From Flavihumibacter fluminis (lineage in GTDB: Bacteria > Bacteroidota > Bacteroidia > Chitinophagales > Chitinophagaceae), in contig NZ_JAKEVY010000004.1 in assembly GCF_021491375.1 (NCBI RefSeq), forward strand, positions 310,001 to 374,000: a stretch of 64,000 nucleotides of DNA, read 5' to 3'. The stretch's first letter is position 1; every line of letters starts with the position of its first letter. The position numbers and the translations under genes were made by a program. Below the pieces are notes generated by a model, which saw only the letters and a list, made by a program, of their open reading frames with translations, had not been told where the DNA came from and did not search any database. Positions 25,110 through 33,353 of this stretch are shown piece by piece.

Positions 25110-25499
25110 TCATTCTTCCATAAACCTCATTTCCTGCAAATAAGCCTTTTCTCCCTTCTGTTTTAGAAACAGGGTGGTTCGATAACTGCCGTTATTGGTC
25201 TGAAGAACGCCAATCAGGAAATTGGATCCATTGTTTTCTCCATGATGTTTCAATTCAAAGGTTTTTACTCCTCCGGTTGAAGTAAAAAAATCCTTAATTA
25301 CCATCACCGCCTGACTTCTGCTATAATTATCACTTTTTTCAGGAAGGGTGATGTCAACCCTGGAATCAAAATACCGGGATAACTGTGCAGCATCCCCCAA
25401 TTTCAATGCCACAAGAACGGAATCCAGTTCGGCACCGGTTTTAAACGCGGATACCAGAACCATGGTACTCAATAGGATAATTGTATAAAATGCTTTCAT
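25110..25499 (-). CDS. DUF4783 family exported protein
   Basis: A 129-residue protein with a signal peptide (about 1-20, ending VSAF) and a compact mature domain resembling the NTF2-like fold in pattern (ALKLGDAAQLSRYFDSRVDITLPE ... AVMVIKDFFTS ... LQTNNGSYRTTLFLKQKG). It fits DUF4783, a Bacteroidota family repeatedly found beside nadC, as here. Function is unknown. It is separated from nadC by a terminator and array H8, so the two are likely separate transcripts. Confidence 0.8.
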   Translation of the reverse strand: MKAFYTIILLSTMVLVSAFKTGAELDSVLVALKLGDAAQLSRYFDSRVDITLPEKSDNYSRSQAVMVIKDFFTSTGGVKTFELKHHGENNGSNFLIGVLQTNNGSYRTTLFLKQKGEKAYLQEMRFMEE

Positions 25500-25666
25500 A
25501 CCTGAACTTTTTACGGTCGCAGTATTTCAGAGGGGATCGGAATAATTACGAATACCCAACTATTACCCAAAAGTGTGCCAACTTGCAAAATCCCACTACC
25601 TCTCCTCCAGATGCCTGATTTTTACCTAGTTTTACGAACCAGAAACAAGCAGAACCGAATAAAAAA

Positions 25667-27190
25667 ATGAAAAAAGCAATCCTTATAATCATGGATGGAT
25701 GGGGCCTTGGCAAAGTAGCTTCAAGTGATGCCATCCAGCACGCACATGTACCTTTTGTCTCCGGTTTATATAAAAAATACCCACACACCACAGTAATTAC
25801 CTGCGGAGAAGCGGTCGGACTCCCGGATGGGCAGATGGGCAATAGTGAAGTAGGCCACCTCAATCTGGGTGCTGGCAGAATCGTTTACCAGGAGTTGCAA
25901 CGAATTAATGTAGCCATCCGGGATGGGCAGTTTCAACAGAACCCAACCCTTCTTAACGCCATCCGGTATGCGAAAGAAAACAACAAACCACTGCACCTGC
26001 TGGGGCTTGTAAGTGATGGGGGAGTGCATTCTCATACCAATCACCTCAAAGCAATTGTGAGCGTTTGCAAGCAGGAAGGACTTGAAAATGTTTTTATTCA
26101 TGCTTTCACTGACGGGCGCGATACCGACCCCAAAAGTGGTCTTTCCTACCTTACCGGTCTGCAGGCACACCTGGATCAGACTACAGGCAAAATTGCAACT
26201 GTTAGTGGAAGATACTATGCAATGGACCGCGACAAACGCTGGGAGCGGGTGAAACTAGCCTATGATGCACTGGTTAGAGGAATCGGGGAAACTGCAACAA
26301 ATGCCCTGTCTGCTGTTCAGGCTTCCTATGACAATAATATTACCGATGAATTTTTAAAGCCGACTATCATCACGAATGAGAAAGGTGCACCACTGGCAAC
26401 CATTCATTCCGGTGATGCCGTAATCTGTTTCAATTTCCGGACCGATCGCTGCCGCGAAATCACGGAAGCCTTATCACAAAAGAATTTCCCGGATCATGGA
26501 ATGCATACCCTGCAATTGCATTACACTACCATGACGGAATATGACAAGACCTTTCAAAATGTACAGGTAATTTTCGAAACCGATAACCTCAATAATACAA
26601 TTGGCGAGGTACTGGCAGCTCATGGTAAAAAGCAGATCCGTATCGCTGAAACAGAAAAATATCCGCATGTCACCTTTTTCTTCAGTGGCGGACGGGAACT
26701 TCCTTTTGAGGGTGAATCGCGTATCCTGAAACCTTCTCCAAAAGTTGCCACTTACGATCTGCAACCGGAAATGAGTGCATTTGATCTTACAGATGCCCTG
26801 CTCCCTGAAATCGAGGCAGAATCCGCTGATTTTATATGTCTCAATTATGCCAATGCGGATATGGTTGGCCATACCGGAATTTTCCCGGCAGCCATCAAAG
26901 CAGTGGAAACTGTTGATACATGTGTGGAGCGGGTTGTAACCGCCGGGCTGGAACATGGATATACCATTTTCCTGACTGCCGACCATGGTAATGCAGATTA
27001 TATGGTGAATGAAGATGGAAGTCCGAATACCGCCCATACCCTGAACCCCGTGCCACTTTTCATAATTGATAAGGAATGGAAAGGTGAAATTAGTCCGGGT
27101 AAACTCGGTGATATTGCCCCCACTATTCTAACCTTTATGGGACTTCCCGTGCCTGCTGAAATGACTGGAAACTGCCTGGCAAAACCCTAA
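25667..27190 (+). CDS. gpmI: 2,3-bisphosphoglycerate-independent phosphoglycerate mutase
   Basis: A 507-residue alkaline-phosphatase-superfamily enzyme of glycolysis interconverting 3- and 2-phosphoglycerate with Mn2+. The catalytic serine is Ser60 in MGNSEVGHLNLGAGR; metal ligands appear in the N-terminal MDGWG and in the C-terminal ADHGNADYM and NADMVGHTG segments. The insert domain with HAFTDGRDTDPKSG and the RYYAMDRDKRW substrate motif is intact. The length is standard. The haem-binding gene follows after 10 bases. Confidence 0.97.
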   Translation: MKKAILIIMDGWGLGKVASSDAIQHAHVPFVSGLYKKYPHTTVITCGEAVGLPDGQMGNSEVGHLNLGAGRIVYQELQRINVAIRDGQFQQNPTLLNAIRYAKENNKPLHLLGLVSDGGVHSHTNHLKAIVSVCKQEGLENVFIHAFTDGRDTDPKSGLSYLTGLQAHLDQTTGKIATVSGRYYAMDRDKRWERVKLAYDALVRGIGETATNALSAVQASYDNNITDEFLKPTIITNEKGAPLATIHSGDAVICFNFRTDRCREITEALSQKNFPDHGMHTLQLHYTTMTEYDKTFQNVQVIFETDNLNNTIGEVLAAHGKKQIRIAETEKYPHVTFFFSGGRELPFEGESRILKPSPKVATYDLQPEMSAFDLTDALLPEIEAESADFICLNYANADMVGHTGIFPAAIKAVETVDTCVERVVTAGLEHGYTIFLTADHGNADYMVNEDGSPNTAHTLNPVPLFIIDKEWKGEISPGKLGDIAPTILTFMGLPVPAEMTGNCLAKP

Positions 27191-27200
27191 TTCTACCAAT

Positions 27201-27683
27201 ATGATAAGGAAGATCCTCCTAGTTTTATTAGCGGCATTTATTGTAATGCAGGTGATACGCCCCAAACTGGATAACAAAAGTGGAGCTGTTACGAATTCCA
27301 TTGCCACCATAACCAGTATCCCTGAAGAAACAGATCAGCTCCTGCGAAGCAGTTGCTACGATTGTCATAGTAATACAACTGTTTATCCCTGGTACTCGCA
27401 CATACAACCTGTTGGCTGGTGGTTGGACGACCACGTGAACGAAGGCAAGAAGGAGCTCAATTTTGATGAATTCACCACCTATTCTCTCAGAAGGCAATAC
27501 CATAAGCTGGAGGAGGTAGTTGAACAGGTTAAGGAAAAAGAAATGCCACTGAATTCCTATACCTGGATTCATAAAGACGCCGACCTCACAGCTGAACAAA
27601 GGCAGCAATTGATAAACTGGGCGGACAAGCTAATCGCTGATATGAAAAGCAAGTATCCGCTGGACAGTCTTATAAAAAAGTAG
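27201..27683 (+). CDS. haem-binding domain protein (CxxCH)
   Basis: A 160-residue protein with an N-terminal membrane anchor or uncleaved signal (about 4-19) and one CxxCH motif (Cys52-Tyr-Asp-Cys55-His56), followed by SNTTVYPWYSHIQPVGWWLDDHVNEGK. This matches the haem-binding domain family (PF14376) found in Bacteroidota periplasmic proteins, some attached to cytochromes. Covalent c-type haem on the periplasmic face is expected. The partner is unknown. The next gene starts four bases downstream, and a haem/haemoglobin-type TonB receptor follows, so a shared haem theme is possible. Confidence 0.85.
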   Translation: MIRKILLVLLAAFIVMQVIRPKLDNKSGAVTNSIATITSIPEETDQLLRSSCYDCHSNTTVYPWYSHIQPVGWWLDDHVNEGKKELNFDEFTTYSLRRQYHKLEEVVEQVKEKEMPLNSYTWIHKDADLTAEQRQQLINWADKLIADMKSKYPLDSLIKK

Positions 27684-27687
27684 CAGG

Positions 27688-28218
27688 TTGAAAGCAATTC
27701 CATCCATATCACGATGGATCGCTGCAGCCGGACTGTTAATGCTCATGCTGCCGCTTTTTTTGTCGGTGTTTCATCAGTTACACCAACAATCGGTCAGGTA
27801 TAAAATGCAGGCTGAATTGCAGGGTACGGAACTTACTACCGTGTTGTTGCAACCGGAAGAACTCAGGTGGCTCAAACCTGGAAAAGAGATCTGGCTGAAC
27901 AACAGTTTTTTTGATGTACTCTCCATTGACTCCAGCAGTTTACCCTGGAAAGTACTGGGGCTATACGACCCTGAAGACACCAAACTCCATATGAAGATCA
28001 TTCGACTGCTTCATAAGGAACATAACCAGGAAGACCGTTCCCTGCAGGCAATAGCCGGCTTCTGGTCAATCTGGTGCCAGCTTCCAACAGAATGGACACC
28101 CACCTCACCTGGGATAATCGAAAAGACAGTTCAATATTCTTTAGTCCGGATCAACATTACTGATTGTATGATTCCAACAGATTGTCCCCCACCCTGGGCC
28201 ACCTTGTATCAGAGCTAA
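27688..28218 (+). CDS. membrane-anchored protein of unknown function, TTG start
   Basis: A 176-residue protein with an N-terminal hydrophobic segment (about 9-28; anchor or signal peptide) and a periplasmic domain that includes a region with charged beta-strands (ELRWLKPGKEIWLNNSFFDVLS). It ends in a short cysteine/proline tail, CMIPTDCPPPW. The start is TTG at 27688, four bases after the haem-binding gene; the next in-frame ATG would remove half of the hydrophobic segment. I do not recognise the family. Its place immediately before a TonB-dependent receptor suggests a periplasmic role in the same uptake, possibly metal or haem, but this is only context. Confidence 0.65.
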   Translation: MKAIPSISRWIAAAGLLMLMLPLFLSVFHQLHQQSVRYKMQAELQGTELTTVLLQPEELRWLKPGKEIWLNNSFFDVLSIDSSSLPWKVLGLYDPEDTKLHMKIIRLLHKEHNQEDRSLQAIAGFWSIWCQLPTEWTPTSPGIIEKTVQYSLVRINITDCMIPTDCPPPWATLYQS

Positions 28219-28246
28219 TCAAGGTTGTTCACATTAAATAAGTTAC

Positions 28247-30526
28247 ATGAAAGATCACAGCACAAAAAAGGCTGGCAGAATCTTTCGGCTATTCCTATAT
28301 GTTGTAGTATCAGGAACAGTTCCGTTATTCTATCAGCCTGCAGTTGCTCAACAAAATAAAGACACCACACAAAAAATACATGAACTGGGAGAAGTGGTGA
28401 TCTCCTTCAACAAATGGGAACAGCAGCTGAATGAGGTTCCCAACAAAATTACCAAAATCAATCGGACCCAGATCCAGCTGCAGCAACCACAAACGGCAGC
28501 GGATATGCTGGCTCAAAGCGGATCCGTATTCATCCAGAAAAGCCAGCTTGGAGGAGGCAGCCCTATGATCCGGGGATTTGCCACGAACCGGGTACTATTG
28601 GTAGTGGATGGAGTTCGCATGAACAATGCCATCTTCAGAAGCGGAAATCTGCAGAATGTGATAAGTATAGACCCTCTTACACTGGAGGCAGCAGAAGTGG
28701 TTTTTGGTCCGGGCAGCCTGATTTACGGATCCGATGCCATAGGAGGTGTAATGGATTTTCATACACTGGAACCCCGATTCAGTGCAGATTCAAGCTTGCT
28801 GGTGAGAGGTGCTGTGCAGGCACGTTACTCCAGCGCGAACAATGAGAATACAATACATGCCGACTGGAATATAGCCGGGAAAAAACTTTCCTGGTTGTCA
28901 TCCGTCACCTACAGCAGGTTCGACGATCTGAAAATGGGAAAACATGGCGGACAGGATAGCTACCTGCGCCCGGAGTATGTCATCCGTCTAAATAACCGGG
29001 ATACCATTCTGACCAACTCGGATCCCCGTATTCAGCGGTTTTCAGGATATGAACAATGGAACCTGATGCAGAAACTAAACTACCGGATCACAGATAAGAT
29101 GAGACTTCAATACAGTTTTATCTATGGAGGTACAGGTACCCATCCCCGTTATGATCGTTTGATACAGTACCGTTCCGGAAGGTTGCGCTTTGCAGAATGG
29201 AATTATGGGCCCATGCTTTGGCGAATGCATACGCTGCATTTTCTGAGTAATCAAAAAAAAGCACTTTATGATAACCTGCGAATTACCGCAGGGTACCAGA
29301 ATTATGCAGAGAGCCGCCTGGATCGTACATTCAACCGAACCATCCGGAATCGACAGGAAGAAATGGTAGATGCCGTCTCCGCCAATCTGGACGCGGTCAA
29401 ATCAGTCGGAAAGGGTCATTTGTACTGGGGCGCCGAATACGTATACAACAAAGTAGGATCAACCGGCAACACAACGGATATTGAAACAGGGGAAACTACT
29501 TCTTCCGTAAGTCGGTATCCTGATAACAGCAACTGGTATACGGCTGGCTTGTATGGAAGTTATAAAATCAACTTACGGGAAGATCTTACCTTAACTTCGG
29601 GTATCCGTTACAGTTACAATGGCCTGAATGCACGCTTCAACAATCAATTCATCCCTTTCCCCTACGAAAAAGCGGCTATAAAAAAAGGGGCCTTTATTTT
29701 CAATCTGGGAACCGTTTATCGTCCAACCGGCAACTGGCAATTGCATGCCCATGTTTCAAGGGGTTATCGTATGCCGAATATTGACGATATCGGAAAACTG
29801 TTTGAATCCGCTCCCGGGAACCTGACGGTACCCAATCCTGGACTTGAACCCGAATATGCCTGGAATATGGAAATGGGAGTTGCCTATGATATCCAGGCTA
29901 TTCCGGAGCAGCGGCCGGCTGGAAGACTGGAACTGACAGGCTTTTATACAATCCTCGAAAATGCCATCGCACTTAGACCATTTCAGTTCAATGGCCGTGA
30001 TTCCCTTGTTTTTGATGGAGTGAATAGCCAGGTAAATGCGCTACAGAACCTGGCCAGGGCAACTGTTTGGGGTGTCCAGGCGGCTGCCGCCATTCCCCTG
30101 CATCGCTGGTGGATACTGCGAATGAATGCCAATTATACCTGGGGCCGGGAAACGGATGATGCCATTGGATCGGATAAACAGGTTCCGTTACGCCATGCAC
30201 CGCCCTTTTTCGGCAACCTGGCCATCCAGTATAACCGATCCGCATTTACCATGGAAGCCACCCTGGTGTATAACAGTTCAATCAGTGCTGAAAACCTGGC
30301 ACCATCAGAGCAGGCTAAAACCGATATCTATGCGGCTGACAGAAATGGAAACCCGTACAGCCCGAAATGGTATACCCTTAATCTGAAGGGAAGTTATCGG
30401 GTTACTCCGGTATTTGTTCTGAGCCTGGGCTGGGAAAATATGACCAACCAGCGATACCGCCCCTACTCCAGTGGAATAGTGGCTGCCGGTTCTAACCTGG
30501 TTGCCAGCCTGAGGGCGTCTTTTTAA
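28247..30526 (+). CDS. TonB-dependent receptor, haem/haemoglobin type
   Basis: A 759-residue outer-membrane active transporter: signal peptide (about 1-35, ending AVAQQ), plug domain (about 50-175) and a 22-stranded barrel ending in an aromatic residue (ASLRASF). The plug section with SPMIRGFATNRVLLVVDGVRMNNAI and VVFGPGSLIYGSDAIGGVM is closest to the TonB-haemoglobin/transferrin/lactoferrin receptor group. No N-terminal carboxypeptidase-like domain of SusC type is present, so it is not a polysaccharide receptor. Substrate is inferred as haem or an iron/metal complex. It is preceded by two periplasmic proteins and followed by a strong terminator. Confidence 0.9.
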   Translation: MKDHSTKKAGRIFRLFLYVVVSGTVPLFYQPAVAQQNKDTTQKIHELGEVVISFNKWEQQLNEVPNKITKINRTQIQLQQPQTAADMLAQSGSVFIQKSQLGGGSPMIRGFATNRVLLVVDGVRMNNAIFRSGNLQNVISIDPLTLEAAEVVFGPGSLIYGSDAIGGVMDFHTLEPRFSADSSLLVRGAVQARYSSANNENTIHADWNIAGKKLSWLSSVTYSRFDDLKMGKHGGQDSYLRPEYVIRLNNRDTILTNSDPRIQRFSGYEQWNLMQKLNYRITDKMRLQYSFIYGGTGTHPRYDRLIQYRSGRLRFAEWNYGPMLWRMHTLHFLSNQKKALYDNLRITAGYQNYAESRLDRTFNRTIRNRQEEMVDAVSANLDAVKSVGKGHLYWGAEYVYNKVGSTGNTTDIETGETTSSVSRYPDNSNWYTAGLYGSYKINLREDLTLTSGIRYSYNGLNARFNNQFIPFPYEKAAIKKGAFIFNLGTVYRPTGNWQLHAHVSRGYRMPNIDDIGKLFESAPGNLTVPNPGLEPEYAWNMEMGVAYDIQAIPEQRPAGRLELTGFYTILENAIALRPFQFNGRDSLVFDGVNSQVNALQNLARATVWGVQAAAAIPLHRWWILRMNANYTWGRETDDAIGSDKQVPLRHAPPFFGNLAIQYNRSAFTMEATLVYNSSISAENLAPSEQAKTDIYAADRNGNPYSPKWYTLNLKGSYRVTPVFVLSLGWENMTNQRYRPYSSGIVAAGSNLVASLRASF

Positions 30527-30550
30527 GGTATTATTGGCCGGAAGCCTTGT

Positions 30551-30583
30551 AGAAGGCGGGATTCAGGTCCCGCCTTCTTTTTT
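30551..30583 (+). terminator. terminator after the TonB-dependent receptor
   Basis: A perfect 11-bp stem AGAAGGCGGGA (30551-30561) / TCCCGCCTTCT (30568-30578), loop TTCAGG, followed by five T. Confidence 0.9.
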
Positions 30584-30639
30584 GAACATAGTGTTGGAAC
30601 AAGAAAAATTCCCTAAATTACGATAGTATAATCCCTCAT

Positions 30640-31218
30640 ATGACGGAAGAAGCACTCCTGCAAGCCTGTATTAATAATGAGCCGATGGCACAAAAAGAAC
30701 TGTACCAGAAGTACAATTCGAAGATGCTGGCGGTATGTTACCGTTTCGCCCACAATCGGGAGGATGCGGAAGATATGCTGCAGGAAGGTTTTATCAAGGT
30801 ATTCTCGCAGATCCACACTTTTCGCTCCCAGGGCGCATTGGAAGGATGGATAAGGAGAATCATGGTGCATACCTGTATCAACCACCTCAAGCGCAACAAG
30901 AAGTTTAATGAAAATGTAGATCTGATCCATGCCACCGGTTTGCAGGTTCGGGAGGAGTCTATACCATCCATAGTACAGGCCAAACAGGTTATTGAATGCA
31001 TTCGGATGCTGCCCATCGGCTACCGGACCGTTCTCAACCTTTATGCCCTGGAAGGTTATTCCCACAAAGAGATTGCGACCGTGCTGGACATTGAAGAAAG
31101 TACAAGTCGTTCTCAATATACCCGTGCCCGTCAGATGCTGGAAGAAATCCTGGTTAAGCGAAAAATTATGGCAAAACCCCAGGAGAAAGTGTCCCTGTTA
31201 GCAGCGTTTGGACGCTAA
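30640..31218 (+). CDS. ECF-type RNA polymerase sigma factor
   Basis: A 192-residue group 4 sigma factor. Region 2 is in the first 90 residues (AQKELYQKYNSKMLAVCYRF, then EDAEDMLQEGFIKVF and LEGWIRRIMVHTCINHLKR) and region 4 near 125-180 (LPIGYRTVLNLYALEGYSHKEIATVL, EESTSRSQYTRARQMLEEIL). The subgroup with a VHTCINHL-type region 2.3 is common in Bacteroidota. The following gene codes for a membrane protein that may be its antagonist. It starts a run of genes reaching the response regulator at 38700. Confidence 0.93.
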   Translation: MTEEALLQACINNEPMAQKELYQKYNSKMLAVCYRFAHNREDAEDMLQEGFIKVFSQIHTFRSQGALEGWIRRIMVHTCINHLKRNKKFNENVDLIHATGLQVREESIPSIVQAKQVIECIRMLPIGYRTVLNLYALEGYSHKEIATVLDIEESTSRSQYTRARQMLEEILVKRKIMAKPQEKVSLLAAFGR

Positions 31219-31275
31219 TAGCACTCTTAGTATGGGGTAGGGTTTGAAAATTAGGAGTCCCTAACCGGAAGCGTA

Positions 31276-32754
31276 ATGGAGCAACATTTTTTTGAGGACG
31301 AATTTGAGCAGTTTCTTCGTGAAAATGCTGACCAGCACAGGATGTATCCTTCTGAAGCGGTGTGGACCAACGTATACCGGAAATTTCACCCGGGGAAACG
31401 CAGACTGATGATTGCCATACTGCTGTTACTGATTCTTTCGGGCATGTACTGGCTTTTTACCACCTCGGCACTACCGGTTTCCAAATCCAAAACAGCCCCT
31501 GTAACTCTTATTGAGGAATCTACTTATCACGATCATTTTCCCTCTGTCACAGTTGATGATATAATAGCCAAACTAAGAGCAAAATCCTTTATGCCTCCCC
31601 TCACTATTGAGGCGCCCGTAGCCCTGAAACCGTTGGGCATTCGCAGAGAACTCAGACCATCGCTGGTTTCCATCCCAACCGTATTCTCCGCTAATTTTGG
31701 ATATGCAGATCAGTTCTCTATGTCGCACTGGGACCTGGTTTTACCCCGACTGAATTTACCTGTATATGACCTGAGCAGCGTGCCATTCAAAAAAGTAGTC
31801 GCACCAGTTGAAACCAGCATTTCAACCATTACAACAGAAGTAGTAGATCACCCCGAATTGGTTTCATCCGGTGTTGCGGCAAGAGAAATTGTTGCACAGG
31901 AGGTTATTGTTGTGCCGCATCAACCCGCTTCCTCGCAACCATCACTTCGCGAAGAGAGTTTATCCAAACCTTCTAGCAGCACTACTTCATATGCAGGCCT
32001 TATTCCGGTTAAAGTAAAAACTGAACGGAAGACAAAATGGGAAAGTTCCATGCATTTTGTCCCCTCTGTTGGTTACCGAAATTTGTTTGACAGTAAGAAC
32101 TGGGTTACTTATGGCAACTCTCCGCTTATGGTAAGCCGCCTGAATGTAAATCAGTTTGTGGATCATAAACCTGCCATCGGCTTTGAACTTGGAGGAGGGA
32201 TTCGTTACCGGCTGAACAAAGCGTTGGTATTGAAAACCGGACTGCAACTGAATCTTACCCGTTACAGTATTGGCGCATTCTCTCACGCCACAGAAAAAAC
32301 TACGGTTGCACTGAACCCTGAATTGGGCTTCCGCCCGGATACCATGGTTGCCACTTCCAATCTCAGGAACCTAGCGGGCAATCGTCCTGAACGCGTACAC
32401 AACGCCTATTTACAGGTATCCATGCCCGTTGGAGCAGAGCTGAAATTATTTGGCGACGATCGTCTTCAGGTAAACCTGGGGGGTAGTTTACAACCCAGTT
32501 ATCTGCTCAACACCAACCAGGTACAGTTGAGTGCAGATTTCAGCAACTATGTTAGTGAGCCATCCCTCTTGCGTCGCTGGAACATCGCCAGCAGCATGGA
32601 AGTTTTTGTTACCTATAATACCGGTAAAGTCAACTGGCAGATTGGTCCCCAATTCCGCTATAACCTGCTTTCCACCTTCAAAAAAGCCTATCCCATCAAG
32701 GAAAACCTGATGGAGTACGGACTTAAAATCGGTATAACCCGGCCGATCCGTTAA
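31276..32754 (+). CDS. putative sigma-partner membrane protein with C-terminal barrel-like domain
   Basis: A 492-residue protein with an unusual order: a short cytoplasmic N-terminus holding ADQHRMYPSEAVW (18-30), one membrane span (about 43-63), a proline/serine-rich middle (about 65-250), and a C-terminal region (about 255-492) of alternating strands that resembles outer-membrane beta-barrel domains (PSVGYRNLF ... FELGGGIRYRL ... LKTGLQLNL ... ending GLKIGITRPIR). It follows an ECF sigma gene by 57 bases. Similar N-termini occur in Bacteroidota genes beside ECF sigma factors, but the function is not known to me. One polypeptide reaching from inner to outer membrane is inferred from these segments and needs confirmation. 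Confidence 0.7.
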   Translation: MEQHFFEDEFEQFLRENADQHRMYPSEAVWTNVYRKFHPGKRRLMIAILLLLILSGMYWLFTTSALPVSKSKTAPVTLIEESTYHDHFPSVTVDDIIAKLRAKSFMPPLTIEAPVALKPLGIRRELRPSLVSIPTVFSANFGYADQFSMSHWDLVLPRLNLPVYDLSSVPFKKVVAPVETSISTITTEVVDHPELVSSGVAAREIVAQEVIVVPHQPASSQPSLREESLSKPSSSTTSYAGLIPVKVKTERKTKWESSMHFVPSVGYRNLFDSKNWVTYGNSPLMVSRLNVNQFVDHKPAIGFELGGGIRYRLNKALVLKTGLQLNLTRYSIGAFSHATEKTTVALNPELGFRPDTMVATSNLRNLAGNRPERVHNAYLQVSMPVGAELKLFGDDRLQVNLGGSLQPSYLLNTNQVQLSADFSNYVSEPSLLRRWNIASSMEVFVTYNTGKVNWQIGPQFRYNLLSTFKKAYPIKENLMEYGLKIGITRPIR

Positions 32755-32762
32755 TTTTGCAT

Positions 32763-33350
32763 ATGCGATTTTCAACTTGTAAACAACTGCTTGGCGGGTG
32801 GTTAATGATATCCTTATTGCTGGGTTGTAAAGACACCGGTAAAAATCCTGCATCAGAAGAAAAACAATATTTCCCGGTTGCTGATTATGTTCGTTCACAA
32901 CTTCATGTGATTGACTCTTTGCAATTGCCAGTTACACTTTACCGTTCGGGTGAAAATAGATCCGACACTTTGCAACTTTCAACGAAGGAATGCCTGGAAA
33001 TGGCAGCACCATTCCAGGATCCTGATATTACCGATCCAGCCGTTGCGTCAAAGTTTACCGAAACCAGTTTCGCGGATCAATCCATTCCCAGTGTAACCTT
33101 CAATTATAGCACTAAGGATGAAAAACTGCCATTGAAGAGAGTGGATGTGGTGCTGCATCCTGATCCGGCGCTCGCAGAGAAAGTCAGAACTATATACATG
33201 GAAAAAATGTATTCCAGCGGGGATACGCTCATTGAAGAAAAACTGTTCTGGAACAATGATCATTACTATCAGATTTTGAGAACCAGCAGAATCGGTGCCG
33301 CACCTCCCACACTTTCCCAGGTGAAGGTTGTATGGGATCCAACTGAATAA
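32763..33350 (+). CDS. lipoprotein of unknown function
   Basis: A 195-residue predicted lipoprotein: basic N-terminus, hydrophobic stretch and lipobox LLLGC with the lipidated cysteine at residue 22. The mature part is mostly polar with strands such as SIPSVTFNYSTKDEKLPLKRVDVVLHPD. I do not recognise the family. The ATG at 32763 was preferred to the TTG two codons earlier. It lies eight bases after the barrel-like protein and three bases before uvrC, so it is translationally close to both. Confidence 0.75.
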   Translation: MRFSTCKQLLGGWLMISLLLGCKDTGKNPASEEKQYFPVADYVRSQLHVIDSLQLPVTLYRSGENRSDTLQLSTKECLEMAAPFQDPDITDPAVASKFTETSFADQSIPSVTFNYSTKDEKLPLKRVDVVLHPDPALAEKVRTIYMEKMYSSGDTLIEEKLFWNNDHYYQILRTSRIGAAPPTLSQVKVVWDPTE

Positions 33351-33353
33351 GGA

